A stretch of DNA of 64,000 nt from Gordonia bronchialis DSM 43247 (GTDB taxonomy: Bacteria; Actinomycetota; Actinomycetes; Mycobacteriales; Mycobacteriaceae): positions 4,898,001 through 4,962,000 of the forward strand of contig NC_013441.1 in NCBI RefSeq assembly GCF_000024785.1, given 5' to 3'. The notes beneath the pieces are model-generated. The model did not search any database, was not told the DNA's origin, and was given only the letters and a program-made list of their open reading frames with translations. Positions 53,765-63,163 of this stretch are shown one piece after another. The position numbers and the translations under genes were made by a program. Position 1 is the first letter of the stretch. Each line of letters starts with the position of its first letter.

Positions 53765-54196
53765 GTGGGCTCCGATCCGATCACCGAACTCGAAACCGAG
53801 CTCGCCGATTTCTGGCGCCGCGGCCGAATCCGGACCCGGGATCGCACTCACGCCATCGACCCCCGTCTCGATCCGTCCTGTTATCCGCTGCTCACCGTGC
53901 TGTACCGCAACGATTCACTGGGCATGTCCGAGCTCGTCACGAGACTGGCGCTGGACAAATCCACCGTCACCCGGCAGATCGACGCGTTGGTGCGGGTCGA
54001 TCTCGTCGAACGCCATCCCGACCCCGCCGACGCCCGCGCGCGGCGGGTCTCCCTCACGGCCGACGGCCGTCGCCGCGTCGACGCCGTGGTAGCCGCCGCC
54101 GTCGCCGACTGGCGCACCCGGCTGTCCCAGTGGGACCCGGAGGACATCCGCACCCTGACCACGCTGCTGCGCCGGCTCTCCGACGCGTCGGACTGA
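53765..54196 (+). CDS. MarR-family regulator, 143 aa
   Basis: The winged HTH is YPLLTVLYRNDSLGMSELVTRLALDKSTVTRQIDALVRVDLVERHPDPADARARRVSLTADG. N- and C-terminal helices form the dimer. The start is GTG at 53765, behind a GAAGGGA segment. The next gene, 242 bases on, is a drug-type MFS pump, the classical MarR target. Three inverted repeats in the gap are probable operators. Confidence 0.9.
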   Translation: MGSDPITELETELADFWRRGRIRTRDRTHAIDPRLDPSCYPLLTVLYRNDSLGMSELVTRLALDKSTVTRQIDALVRVDLVERHPDPADARARRVSLTADGRRRVDAVVAAAVADWRTRLSQWDPEDIRTLTTLLRRLSDASD

Positions 54197-54273
54197 GGTC
54201 GGCCCCAGTTCCGGCATCGGGTCGTGACGGACACCACCCCGGTGCGGGCGGGCGGACGGAATACACGGATATA

Positions 54274-54318
54274 GTTGCGAGTTGCAACCATCATGGTTAT
54301 AGTTGCGTTCATCAACTA
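54274..54318. promoter_or_regulatory. MarR operator cluster upstream of the MFS pump
   Basis: Three small inverted repeats follow one another: GTTGC-5-GCAAC (54274-54288), AACCATCATGGTT (54286-54298) and TAGTTG...CAACTA (54300-54318). The AT-rich spacer is unlike the GC-rich surroundings. It ends 120 bases before the pump start. Confidence 0.6.
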
Positions 54319-54437
54319 GTAGTCGCGTCCGTCTCGACGCGACAGCCTGACGGCCGCTTGCTCCCGGCACGTCGTAACCCCGTACTGCACGCCTCGTTTC
54401 GTGGCGCGCTGCTCCGCGAAGACCTGGAGGTTTGTCC

Positions 54438-56138
54438 ATGAGTGCACCTACGAGTGCCACCAACCCGAGCTCGGCAGCCGGGAATCCTGCCGACGCCGGG
54501 ACGCCGATGACGCATCGGCAACGCATCGAGGCCCTCGTCGGCCTCCTGCTCGGCATGTTCGTCGCCTTCTTGTCCTCGACGATCGTGTCCAACGCGTTGC
54601 CGACGATCATCACCGACCTGCACGGCACGCAGGACCAGTACACCTGGGTGGTCACTGCCACGCTGCTGGCCTCGACCGCCACCACCCCGATCTGGGGCAA
54701 GCTCTCCGACCTGATCAGCAAGAAGCTGCTGGTCCAGCTGTCGCTGGCATTGTTCACTCTCGGGTCGATTCTGGCCGGGATCTCCCAGTCCGTGGGCATG
54801 CTGATCGGTTTCCGCGTCATCCAGGGTCTGGGTCTGGGTGGTCTGCAGGCGCTGGTCGTCATCGTGATCGCCTCGATGTTCAGCCCACGTGAGCGCGGGC
54901 GCTACCAGGGGCCCATCGCCGCGGTGATGTCCCTGGCGACTGTCGCCGGACCGCTGATCGGTGGCGTCATCGTCGACACGTCGTGGCTGGGGTGGCGCTG
55001 GACCTTCTACGTGTGTGTCCCGCTGGCCGTCATCGCGCTGCTCGTCATCCAGCGCACGCTGAACCTTCCCGTGGTGCGTAAGGCCGGCGTGCACATCGAC
55101 TACCTCGGCGCCGTGCTGATCGCTGCCGGCGTGAGCACGCTGCTCATCTGGGTGACCCTGGCGGGCAAGAACTTCGACTGGACCTCGGCGATGTCGTTCG
55201 GTCTGGTGGCCCTCGGTGTGATCCTGCTGGTCGTCGCGCTGGTCGTCGAATCCCGGGTCGCCGATCCGATCATCCCGTTGCGCCTGTTCCGGGATCGGAC
55301 CACGGCGCTGGCCACCGTGGCGAGCATCGCCGTCGGTGTCGCGCTGTTCGGAGGCGCGGTGTTCCTGGGTCAGTACTTCCAGATCGCCCGCGGCTATTCG
55401 CCGACCGCGGCCGGTCTGCTGACCCTGCCGATGATCATCGGGTCGATGCTCTCGGCAACCGTCTCCGGCTCGCTGATCACCCGGTACGGCCGGTGGAAGG
55501 GATTCCTGGTGGCCGGTGCGACCGCCATGACCGTCGGCTTCGGATTGCTGTCGACCATCGACGCGGACACCAACATGGTGCTGCTGGGCTGCTACCTATT
55601 CGTCCTCGGTGTCGGCATGGGTATGACGATGCAGAACCTGGTGCTCGCGGTGCAGAACAACGTCTCCCCCGACAACCTGGGTGCGGCGACCTCGACGGTC
55701 ACGTTCTTCCGCTCCCTCGGTGGCGCGGCAGGTGTCTCGGTGCTGGGTGCGGTGCTCTCCAACCACGTGACCGACCTGATCGCGTCGGGACTGCAGGCCG
55801 TCGGGATCACCGCGGAGACCGGTGGTTCCGGTGCGGGGCTGTCGAATCTCAACGAACTCCCCGGCCCCATCGCCGACATCGTGCGCGGCGCCTACGGCGA
55901 CGGAACGGCACGGATCTTCCTGGTGGCAGCCGTCATGGCCGCGCTGAGCCTGGTCGCGATCCTGTTCATCAAGGAGGTCGCACTCAAGACCCGCAGCGCC
56001 CTGGAGGAGCGGGCCGACGAGGAGGCCGCCGACCGCGCACTCCCCTCGACCACCACCTCTGATCTCGACGCCGAATTCGACGAGATCGTGGCCGGCGAGA
56101 CGGTACTTGCCGACGACGGCCGTCACCGGAAAGACTGA
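54438..56138 (+). CDS. MFS drug-efflux transporter (DHA2/EmrB type), 566 aa
   Basis: The protein has fourteen predicted helices, with the DHA2 motif LLGMFVAFLSSTIVSNALPTIITDLHGTQDQYTWVVTATLLASTATTPIWGKLSDLISKK and the motif-C-like VMSLATVAGPLIGGVIVD. RLFRDRTTALATVASIAVG and LGVGMGMTMQNLVLAVQNNV are conserved. It probably exports drugs or toxic hydrophobic compounds using proton motive force. A CTGGAGG site lies seven bases before the ATG at 54438. MarR at 53765 is the likely repressor. Confidence 0.94.
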   Translation: MSAPTSATNPSSAAGNPADAGTPMTHRQRIEALVGLLLGMFVAFLSSTIVSNALPTIITDLHGTQDQYTWVVTATLLASTATTPIWGKLSDLISKKLLVQLSLALFTLGSILAGISQSVGMLIGFRVIQGLGLGGLQALVVIVIASMFSPRERGRYQGPIAAVMSLATVAGPLIGGVIVDTSWLGWRWTFYVCVPLAVIALLVIQRTLNLPVVRKAGVHIDYLGAVLIAAGVSTLLIWVTLAGKNFDWTSAMSFGLVALGVILLVVALVVESRVADPIIPLRLFRDRTTALATVASIAVGVALFGGAVFLGQYFQIARGYSPTAAGLLTLPMIIGSMLSATVSGSLITRYGRWKGFLVAGATAMTVGFGLLSTIDADTNMVLLGCYLFVLGVGMGMTMQNLVLAVQNNVSPDNLGAATSTVTFFRSLGGAAGVSVLGAVLSNHVTDLIASGLQAVGITAETGGSGAGLSNLNELPGPIADIVRGAYGDGTARIFLVAAVMAALSLVAILFIKEVALKTRSALEERADEEAADRALPSTTTSDLDAEFDEIVAGETVLADDGRHRKD

Positions 56139-56170
56139 CCGACCGTCCCAGACAACACCACAAGCCCCCA

Positions 56171-56280
56171 TGCTGGTTGAGCCGCCACGAGCCGCCCTCA
56201 CTGCTGGTTGAGCCGCCACGAGCCGCCCACACTGCTGGTTGAGCCGACTCGAGCCGCTAGGCGAGAGGCGCGTCGAAACC
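56171..56280 (+). repeat. GTTGAGCC-type tandem repeats after the MFS gene
   Basis: Three units starting TGCTGGTTGAGCC at 56171, 56202 and 56233 are exactly 31 bases apart; the last ends in GCGTCGAAACC at 56280. The cluster begins 33 bases after the MFS stop, in the same orientation as that gene. The 419 bases between the MFS and the next gene hold this cluster, a GCCCCG/CGGGGC hairpin at 56477-56494 and no other gene. Confidence 0.8.
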
Positions 56281-56557
56281 ACAAGCAAGACAACAAAGTC
56301 CGCAACCACCCACCCACCCGAAGCCACCCCAACGATCACGTCCACAACGGTCACCCCCGCACCCCACCGACGGCAACATGCCCACGGAGATCACCGAGGA
56401 CGACCCCACCGCACACGCCACCAGATCCACCGCACCCCGACTGCGACACCCACATTCCGTTAGCCCTCCGAACGATGCCCCGAAAAGACGGGGCTAGAGC
56501 CACTACCGGCGTCACCCATAGCGTCAAAGTCACCACCCCCGACGCCGAGGTCCAGCG

Positions 56558-57054
56558 ATGCACACACACGCCACCACCCACCGGATCAAAGCACTCGCCG
56601 CAGCCCTCGGCGCCAGCGCCGCACTCTGGTTCGGCGCCTACCCCGGCATCGCCTACGCCGACCCCAGCGGCTCCGACAGTTCCAACAGCTCCGACAGGTC
56701 CAGCAGCTCAAGCAGTTCCAGCGATTCAGACCACTCCGGATCGAGTGACTCCGGCTCGAACGGCTCTGACAACGATGCCGGTTCCGACGATTCGACAGCT
56801 GGCAGCACCACCGACTCGTCCTCCGACAACTCCAGCGATGACAACTCCAGCGGCAACGATTCCAGCACCGACGACACCGGCACCGACAACTCCGGCCCGG
56901 TCGATGCCGACAACAATTCCGGCACAGATGAGTCGGCAACCAACGAATCAGCCACAGACGGTTCAGCGGGTGCCGAATCGACCGCAACCAACGAGAGCAC
57001 GACGACCGAGACCACGCCCACACCCGAGAGCACCGTCGAACTGATCCACCCCGG
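56558..57054 (+). pseudogene. Ser/Asp-rich secreted surface protein, N-terminal fragment, cut by an IS3 element
   Basis: A signal peptide (IKALAAALGASAALWFGAYPGIAYA-DP) is followed by about 110 residues dominated by Ser, Asp, Asn and Thr in SD/DNS repeats (for example SDSSNSSDRSSSSSSSSDSD), then TTETTPTPESTVELIHPG. Such acidic Ser-rich segments act as stalks in surface adhesins and may bind calcium. The IS3 element begins at 57055. The downstream fragment at 58388 is probably the same protein, although the two frames do not join exactly after excision, so a small deletion or indel is also present. Confidence 0.8.
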
Positions 57055-57068
57055 CTTTTCCGGAGAGC

Positions 57069-58022
57069 TCAGGTTGTGAGTGCCCCCTCCGGATTGAGGG
57101 TGCGCATGTGATCGTAATGGAGTCGCTCAGCGTGGTCGGGGGTGAGGTCGTCGCAGTAACTGTGTGGGCGTTCACGGTTGTAGAACGCCACCCATTCGGC
57201 CGTGCCCAGTGACAGTTCGGTCGCGCCGTGAAATCGCGGCTGGTTGTCGACGAGTTCGTTCTTGTAGTCAGAGTTCACCGACTCCGCGAGCGCGTTGTCG
57301 TAGCTATCCCCAACGCTGCCAATAGAAGCCGCGATGCCTTCCTCGGCCAACCGCTGCCCGAACACAATCGCTGTGTACTGCGATCCCGCGTCTGAATGGT
57401 GTATGAGTCTCGTTAAATCAACTACACCGCAACGCTTTCGGTTGTCTATCGCGTTGTTGATGGCATCGGTAACCAGGTTCACTGTCATTTCCGAGGCCAC
57501 TTTCCAGCCGACAATCTTGCGGGCGAACACATCGATGACGAACGCCGTGTACGCCCACCCCGACTTGGTGCGGCAGTAGGTAAAATCGGCTACCCACAAC
57601 CGATTTGGTGCCGCAGCATAGAACTGTCTGTCGACCAGATCCGCCGGCCGCGACGCTGCCGCATCAGGGATGGTCGTACGCACTCGCTTCTTCTTACTCG
57701 CGCCATGCCATCCCATCTCCCGCATCACTCGTTCAACAGTGCATCGAGCAACATCAATACCACTGCTGCGCAATACTATCCATGTCTTGCGTGAACCCAG
57801 AACCCGCATCAGCGGTCGCTTCCGGCGCAAAGCGAAGATCGCATCGATGACCTGCGCATCGGCGAACATGCGGGCGCTCGGCCCGCGGTTGATGTGATCA
57901 TAGTAAGTGGACGGGGCGATGTGGATACCATGCTCGCAGAGCACGGCGCACATCGAATCGACGCCCCAGACAAGGCCATCCGCACCCACCTGGTGTCCCT
58001 GGTGAGTGCGGATGAACTCCAC
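57069..58022 (-). CDS. IS3-family transposase OrfB, 317 aa
   Basis: OrfB contains the HTH_21-like segment and the rve integrase core with DDE residues: Asp in LWVADFTYCRTKSGW, Asp in IHHSDAGSQYTAI, and Glu in YDNALAESVNSDYKNEL, 35 residues on. YNRERPHSYCDDLTPDHAE closes the domain. The length is normal for the OrfB group. The start is GTG at 58022, two bases after the orfA stop, so there is no overlap for the usual programmed frameshift. Confidence 0.93.
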   Translation of the reverse strand: MEFIRTHQGHQVGADGLVWGVDSMCAVLCEHGIHIAPSTYYDHINRGPSARMFADAQVIDAIFALRRKRPLMRVLGSRKTWIVLRSSGIDVARCTVERVMREMGWHGASKKKRVRTTIPDAAASRPADLVDRQFYAAAPNRLWVADFTYCRTKSGWAYTAFVIDVFARKIVGWKVASEMTVNLVTDAINNAIDNRKRCGVVDLTRLIHHSDAGSQYTAIVFGQRLAEEGIAASIGSVGDSYDNALAESVNSDYKNELVDNQPRFHGATELSLGTAEWVAFYNRERPHSYCDDLTPDHAERLHYDHMRTLNPEGALTT

Positions 58023-58024
58023 AA

Positions 58025-58354
58025 TTAGCGGTGTGGCCGGTCGATCTCGGCCGCGAAGAAAGCCGACGCCGCCTTCAGGATCCCGTTCGCTCGTTTGAGC
58101 TCGGCCACCTCGCGCTTGAGTCGTCGAATCTCCTCGCTATCGGCCTTGGCTGGCGCGCTGGCGGCGCCCGACGGCGCCTTGCGCACCCACTGGCGAACCG
58201 TCTCCGCCGAGCCGACTCCGAGCAAATCCGCAGTCTTGCCCATCGCCGCCCACTCGGTGGACCCCTGAGCCACCAACTGCTCGACCATGTCCACCGCGTC
58301 GCGCTTCAACTCATCCGAGTATCGCTTCGATCCTGCCACTGCCATAGGTTTCAT
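58025..58354 (-). CDS. IS3-family transposase OrfA, 109 aa
   Basis: The segment KRYSDELKRDAVDMVEQL ... MGKTADLLGVGSAETVRQWVRKA is the IS3 OrfA helix-turn-helix, and the leucine-zipper-like EEIRRLKREVAELKRANGILKAASAFFAAEID follows. The start may be ATG at 58354 or 58345; AGGGAG precedes both. It is intact. OrfA and OrfB together mobilise the element. Confidence 0.92.
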   Translation of the reverse strand: MKPMAVAGSKRYSDELKRDAVDMVEQLVAQGSTEWAAMGKTADLLGVGSAETVRQWVRKAPSGAASAPAKADSEEIRRLKREVAELKRANGILKAASAFFAAEIDRPHR

Positions 58355-58387
58355 TCTCCCTTGAGACGAACCCTCCGGAAACACCGG

Positions 58388-59330
58388 GACGGATCACCTA
58401 CACCTACACCCCCAACCCCGACTACGCCCACCAACTCGCCGCCGACCCCACCCTGCCCACCACAGACACCTTCACCATCACCGCCACCGACGCCCACACC
58501 CACAGCGCCACAACACAAACCGGCAACACCACCACCATCACCGTCCCCATCACCGCCCACAACCAGGCACCCACGGCGTCGTCCACCATCACCGGCAGCA
58601 CAGCTCCGAGTTCCTGGTCGGTAGGGCTCGGCAACCTCGACTCCAGTTACGATCCGGCCAAGTCCCAGGGGATGGCGTCGTCGCCTGACGGTCGATACCT
58701 CTACATCGCCAGCGGCAACGACTCCAACACCGTCCTGTTGGTCGACACCACCACCCACACAGTGACGCAGCAGATCGCCGTGGCCAGCAATCCCACCGCC
58801 GTGGCAATCAGCCCGGACGGCTCGCGCGTCTACGCCACCAACTACAACGACAACACGGTCTCGGTGATCGACACGAGCACCAATTCGGTTGTCACCACCA
58901 TCCCGGTGGGTACACGACCGGTATCGGTGGCGGTGAGCCCGGACGGTTCCACCGTTTACGTTGCCAACGAGGACGACAACACGGTGTCGGTGATCGACGC
59001 CGGGACCGCGACGGTGACACAGAACATCATTGTTTTCGCTCCCAGTTCACTGGTGCTGAGCCCGACGGGCGACCAACTGTACGTGGTCGACTCCGACATG
59101 GAGGGCGTCGTCGCAATCGACACCGAATCCAACACCATCGTCGACTTCTACTCGGTCCCACGACCGTCGACGGTGCCGGTCATCAGTCCCGACGGCCGAT
59201 GCGTCTATGTGGGCAGCCGGGCGTCGAACACCGTGTACGCCATCGACACGCAGACCAATGAGATTGCCGAGTACGAGGTCACTGCCGTCCCGGATGCGCT
59301 CGCGCTCAGCCGCGACGGGACTGTCGTCGG
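58388..59330 (+). pseudogene. C-terminal fragment of the surface protein: cadherin-like repeat plus YVTN beta-propeller, truncated at its end
   Basis: The fragment begins with a Thr-rich Ig/VCBS-like unit (ITYTYTPNPDYAHQLAADP ... TDTFTITATDAHTHSATT), then ASSPDGRYLYIASGNDSNTVLLVD and four or more YVTN-type blades: VAISPDGSRVYATNYNDNTVSVIDT, VAVSPDGSTVYVANEDDNTVSVIDA, LVLSPTGDQLYVVDS and ISPDGRCVYVGSR. At about 59319-59330 (ALALSRDGT) the propeller stops, and the bases onwards are the antisense of a sulfotransferase gene. A complete propeller would need more blades. It probably stuck out from the cell wall with the Ser/Asp region as stalk. Confidence 0.8.
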
Positions 59331-60410
59331 TCAGATCGAAACCTGCTGCCGCATAGATTTGTTCGACCTGGCTCAGCGGGTCTTCGACGAGGTCCTCGTA
59401 GCGCACATCGACAAAGACGTCGGGCCGAGCAGCACGAACGTCGAGCGCACGATTCACCATGTCGGCATTGCGTTTCAGCCAATGCCGGGCCACCGCCGGT
59501 GCGTCGACGTGATCGGAGAACATCGAGTGCCCGTGTGCGAGCATGCTGGAGAACGACGCCGTGGTGCGCAGCGGATCGCGATGAGTTTGCACGATGACGG
59601 CGCCGGGGAACACGTCGAGCAAGGTATCCAGATGTTCGAGGTGCGCTGGTGTTTTCAAAACCCAGAGGCGGCGCGGATTCTGCGACTGCAAGATCTGCAG
59701 CAGCGTCTTCAGATAAGCGTACGATCCGTGCATATCCTGCCTGCTCAGCCAGTCCGCGTACGACGGAACGCTCAGCATCGCCTCGGGAACCTGCGACAGC
59801 AACGAATACTCCTGCAGCAGAACATCTTCCTCCGGGCCGTCCGCCTCGACGGCGTGGATGGCGAAGAACTGTGGGTTCAAGTATCGCAGCGCGAGTTCGG
59901 CCATTCTGGTCTGCGCGATACGCAGCGTTGGCTTGCCGGCCCGTTCGAGGTGTTTCGGGAGGAGGTGCAGGACCTCCCACGACCCCACCGATCGCATGTC
60001 GGGGTCGGCGGCGATGAGCCTGTGCAACATGGTCGTACCGCTGCGCTGCAGTCCGGCGATCACGATCGGCGGTTCGATCGGCAGATCGGTGATCTCTGGA
60101 TGATCATGGAGGAGCTGGCCGACGCGCAGACGCGTCGACAGGATGCGTGCATTCGCGCCCGGATGACCAGTGCACCAAAGGTACTGAGATTCGCCTCGTC
60201 GATGATGGAACCACACAGCACCTCCAGCGCCTCGTCGGTCTGCAGATCTGCGGCCCACGGTAGACCGGTGGCTCGGACGGCGCCGCGTCGTAGCCGGTCC
60301 GCGCTCAGGTCGGGGGCGATCCCGCGCTGCGACAACGTCGCACCCACCCGATTGGTCAGCGCGACGGCACGTCTCCGATACGGGACGAATCCGTTTTCCG
60401 CACTTGTCAT
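59331..60410 (-). pseudogene. Sulfotransferase family protein, frameshifted and missing its C-terminus
   Basis: The start at 60410 reads MTSAENGFVPYRRRAVALTNRVGATLSQRG. Near 60142-60155 the frame shifts. The rest has PAPS-binding PPIVIAGLQRSGTTMLHRLIAADPDMRSVGSWEVLHLLP, QEYSLLSQVPEAML, RRLWVLKTPAHLEHLDTLLDVFPGAVIVQTHRDP and VRYEDLVEDPLSQVEQIYAAAGFDLTD. After that it runs into the antisense of the propeller fragment and lacks the usual last 50-60 residues. It is a Sulfotransfer_3-type gene that once used PAPS. Its ATG overlaps the restored DUF1214 stop, so the two formed an operon. Confidence 0.85.
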
Positions 60411-61592
60411 TCCAGATCCGCGAGTTCGTCGAATCGCACCACCCGGGTACGTGGCTGTGGATGGTCCTGCGCCCGACTCACCGGAATGACATTGCGCCAC
60501 AGTCATGCCCGGTGGTCTCGATCCAGTTGGGCAGTCCCGGGTCGCGGTGAGCGACGACGATCCGGACCGAGCCGTCTGGCCGATACCGCGCGGTGTGCTT
60601 GTTGACGTGGACGGTGTGGTAGCGGTAGTCGAGCGACTCGAGCCAGTGATTGTCGAGCTGAAAGTTCCAGCCGTCACATTCGGGTATCTCGCTGTCGATC
60701 ACGAGCGCCTCGTCGGGACCGAGCCGCCAATAGCTCTGGTAGTAGATGATGTTCGGATCGCCACCGGCCTTGGTGGAACGTTCCGGATCGAACATCGGCA
60801 ACTCGTTGGTGTGCTGCTGAAAGTCTCTGGCCCACTTTGCGAAGAGCATCGACGCGCCGGCCACCAACAGGCTCGCCCGCCCGAGGCCCGCGTCCAGGGT
60901 GCAGCGGTCAGCGGTTTCGGCGCCGCATTCCCGCCGAGCACCTCGATGTGTAGGTCCGCGGGCACCTCGGTGGTGCGATCGGCGAAGGTCTGCCGGACGA
61001 TCACCAGCCCCGTCTCCGGTGTCATCGGCAGCCAGTTGCCGGGATGCTCGGTGGCACTGAGGATTAGCTCGAAGGTGCCGTCGGGTGCGATCTCGAGATC
61101 GTCCGCCTCCACGTATCCGGTGGTCGGCATCTGACCGCCCTCGCCGTAGTTGCCCTCCTGGGTGCCGAAGCCGAGGTAATCCACGGTGCCGCGTGTTCCG
61201 GAGATGCGGTACTCGAGGGTGCCGTCGATGTTGGCGTTCATGTAGTAGTTGTCCGGGTTGTCGGACCCCAGCTTCACCGTCTCGTGCACCATCCGACGCA
61301 GGACCGGTGCGTGCGGATCGGCGCATTCCACAAACGCCTCGAGGCCGGCCCTGGTCAGCCGGCTCAGGTAGCGGTAGCCCTCGGCCTGGGTGAGCGGATC
61401 GGTCGGCGTACCGGGGAAGACCATGGCGGCCCCCGCCGATTTGAGCGTGTCGCAGAACTCTTCCCACGCCTGCCCGCTGGCCACGCGCTGTTCGGCGACG
61501 CTGTCCGGGGTCTGGCCTCGCAGCTTGAGGTAGGCCACCCGCGCGCGCTTGAACTGCCCCAGCGCCGACACCGCAATCGTTCGTCCGTTCAT
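60407..61592 (-). pseudogene. DUF1214 protein with two apparent frameshifts
   Basis: The protein begins [19 protein letters not shown] (61592) and reads through [70 protein letters not shown], typical of the DUF1214 envelope-associated family. At about 60897-60905 the frame changes and continues as TLDAGLGRASLLVAGASMLFAKW ... WNFQLDNHWLESLDYRY ... GAMSFR, meeting TGA at 60480. One extra G near 60483 would instead continue VSRAQDHPQPRTRVVRFDELADLE and stop at 60407, overlapping the sulfotransferase ATG (ATGA). That restored overlap supports two indels in an otherwise intact gene. The role is unknown. Confidence 0.8.
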
Positions 61593-61697
61593 CGTCCGCC
61601 CTTCCCTGGCACGTCTTCCATGATCGGTGAGATCACGCGCCGTTGTCCGGGGTTCGCCCATCACGCCACGCCGGACGCGGGGACTACCCTCGACGCT

Positions 61698-62978
61698 GTG
61701 AGTGCGCGCGCGGGAATCATCGTCACCGGTACCGAGGTGTTGTCCGGCCGGATCACCGATAAGAACGGGCCGTGGGTTTCGGCCCGGCTGCTCGAACTCG
61801 GCGTCGACGTCGCACACATCACCATCTGCGGCGACCGGCCCGACGACCTGACCGCCCAGCTCGATTTTCTCACCGCGCAGGGTGTGGACCTCATCGTCAC
61901 GACCGGGGGTCTCGGTCCGACCGCCGACGACCTCACCGTCGCGGTGGTCGCCGATTTCGCCGGCCTCGCTCTGCACGCCGATCCCGCGCTCGAGGCCCGT
62001 ATCGGTGAGCGCGTCCGCGACTGGCAGAAGCGGTCGGGTGCGGTGTCCGATGAGGCCGCGACACGCGCCGGAATCCACAAGCAGGCCCTGGTACCCGAAG
62101 GTGCGCAACCCATTCCACCGGTGGGTACCGCGCCGGGCGTCGCGATCGGGGCCGGTGCACGCGACGGCCGGGTCCCGGCGATCCTGATCCTGCCCGGGCC
62201 GCCACGCGAACTACAGGGCATGTGGCGCGACGCCCTCGCCTTCCCCGCCGTCGTCGACGCCCTGTCCGGGCGCGGCGATTATCGGCAGGAGACCATCCGC
62301 GCCTATGGCCTGCGCGAGGCCGAGCTCGCCGCCACCCTGCGCGACGCCCAGAACAGCGTCGACGTCTTCGACGACCTGGAGATCACCACGTGCATGCGTG
62401 GCGGTGAGGTGGAGATCGTCACCCGGTTCGAGACCGCTGCGCAGCCCGCGTACTCCGAGCTGTCCGATGTCCTGCGGGCCGCTCATGGCCGCCAGATCTT
62501 CTCGACCGATGGCTCGACGCTCGGCGATCTCGTCGCCGGCGCGCTGACCGGCCGTCGGATCGCGACCGCCGAGTCCTGCACCGGCGGTCTCGTCGCGGCC
62601 CGCCTCACCGACCGGGCCGGATCCTCGGCGTATGTGATGGGCGGGGTGGTCTCCTACGCCAATGACGTGAAGACCGGGTTACTCGACGTCCCGGCGGAGA
62701 TGATCGCCGAGCACGGCGCCGTCAGCGAGCCGGTGGCCGCCGCAATGGCCGACGGCGCACTCCGTCGACTCGACACCGACACCGCGGTCTCGACCACCGG
62801 AATCGCCGGACCTGACGGTGGAAGTCCGGAAAAGCCGGTTGGCACGGTCTGTTTCGGGATCGCTGTCGCAGGCCGGCCGACCGCGACATTCACTCGCCGA
62901 TTCCCCGGCGACCGGACGACCGTGCGGGCACTCGCGACCACGGCCGCGCTGCATCTCCTCCTCGACGCCCTGAGCTGA
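61698..62978 (+). CDS. cinA: CinA family protein (competence/damage-inducible, NMN deamidase type)
   Basis: The N-terminal MoCF-like domain starts [36 protein letters not shown], with [14 protein letters not shown] and [13 protein letters not shown]. The C-terminal deamidase-type domain starts [47 protein letters not shown] and has [25 protein letters not shown]. Both domains are complete, with 426 residues. CinA enzymes convert nicotinamide mononucleotide to nicotinate mononucleotide in NAD recycling, and some have ADP-ribose pyrophosphatase activity. The start is GTG at 61698. It is a single gene. Confidence 0.94.
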   Translation: MSARAGIIVTGTEVLSGRITDKNGPWVSARLLELGVDVAHITICGDRPDDLTAQLDFLTAQGVDLIVTTGGLGPTADDLTVAVVADFAGLALHADPALEARIGERVRDWQKRSGAVSDEAATRAGIHKQALVPEGAQPIPPVGTAPGVAIGAGARDGRVPAILILPGPPRELQGMWRDALAFPAVVDALSGRGDYRQETIRAYGLREAELAATLRDAQNSVDVFDDLEITTCMRGGEVEIVTRFETAAQPAYSELSDVLRAAHGRQIFSTDGSTLGDLVAGALTGRRIATAESCTGGLVAARLTDRAGSSAYVMGGVVSYANDVKTGLLDVPAEMIAEHGAVSEPVAAAMADGALRRLDTDTAVSTTGIAGPDGGSPEKPVGTVCFGIAVAGRPTATFTRRFPGDRTTVRALATTAALHLLLDALS

Positions 62979-62989
62979 CCCGCCCCGAC

Positions 62990-63094
62990 GTTGATCGTGC
63001 AGGTGAACACGTCCACCGTGCACCGACCCGCGCCCGGCAATACCCACTGAACGCGTTCGGGCGCACGATCAACGGATTTGGGCGCACGATCAAC
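62990..63094. repeat. Repeat copy 2 with inverted partner motifs
   Basis: GTTGATCGTGC (62990-63000), seven bases and CACGTCCACCGTGC (63008-63021) match the element after the YdeI-like gene. Two inverted copies of the first part follow: GCACGATCAAC at 63063-63073 and 63084-63094, the second 21 bases on. They could pair with the first copy to make a hairpin. The unit fills most of the 185 bases between cinA and the copper ATPase. Confidence 0.65.
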
Positions 63095-63136
63095 GCGCAA
63101 CAGCACGTCCGACGGCGTCGAACCGTGGTGGCCAGA

Positions 63137-63151
63137 TACCCCCCTAGGGTA
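63137..63151 (+). promoter_or_regulatory. Copper-responsive operator (RicR/CsoR type)
   Basis: TACCCCCCTAGGGTA fits TACCC-N5-GGGTA, the binding pattern described for RicR/CsoR copper sensors of mycobacteria. It lies 13 bases before the ATPase start at 63164, overlapping a TATATG box. The regulator gene is not in the window. Confidence 0.8.
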
Positions 63152-63163
63152 TATGGTGGAGTC

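Larger units (their letters stand above)
57055..58383 (-). mobile_element. IS3-family insertion sequence, 1329 bp
   Basis: The ends share TTTCCGGAG and several further matches as inverted repeats (57055-57066 and 58372-58383; the extreme two bases differ). CCGG borders both sides (57051-57054 and 58384-58387) and may be a 4-bp target duplication. Two minus-strand genes, orfA and orfB, fill it. The element lies in the Ser/Asp-rich gene. The exact ends are less certain than for the ISL3 element. Confidence 0.8.
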
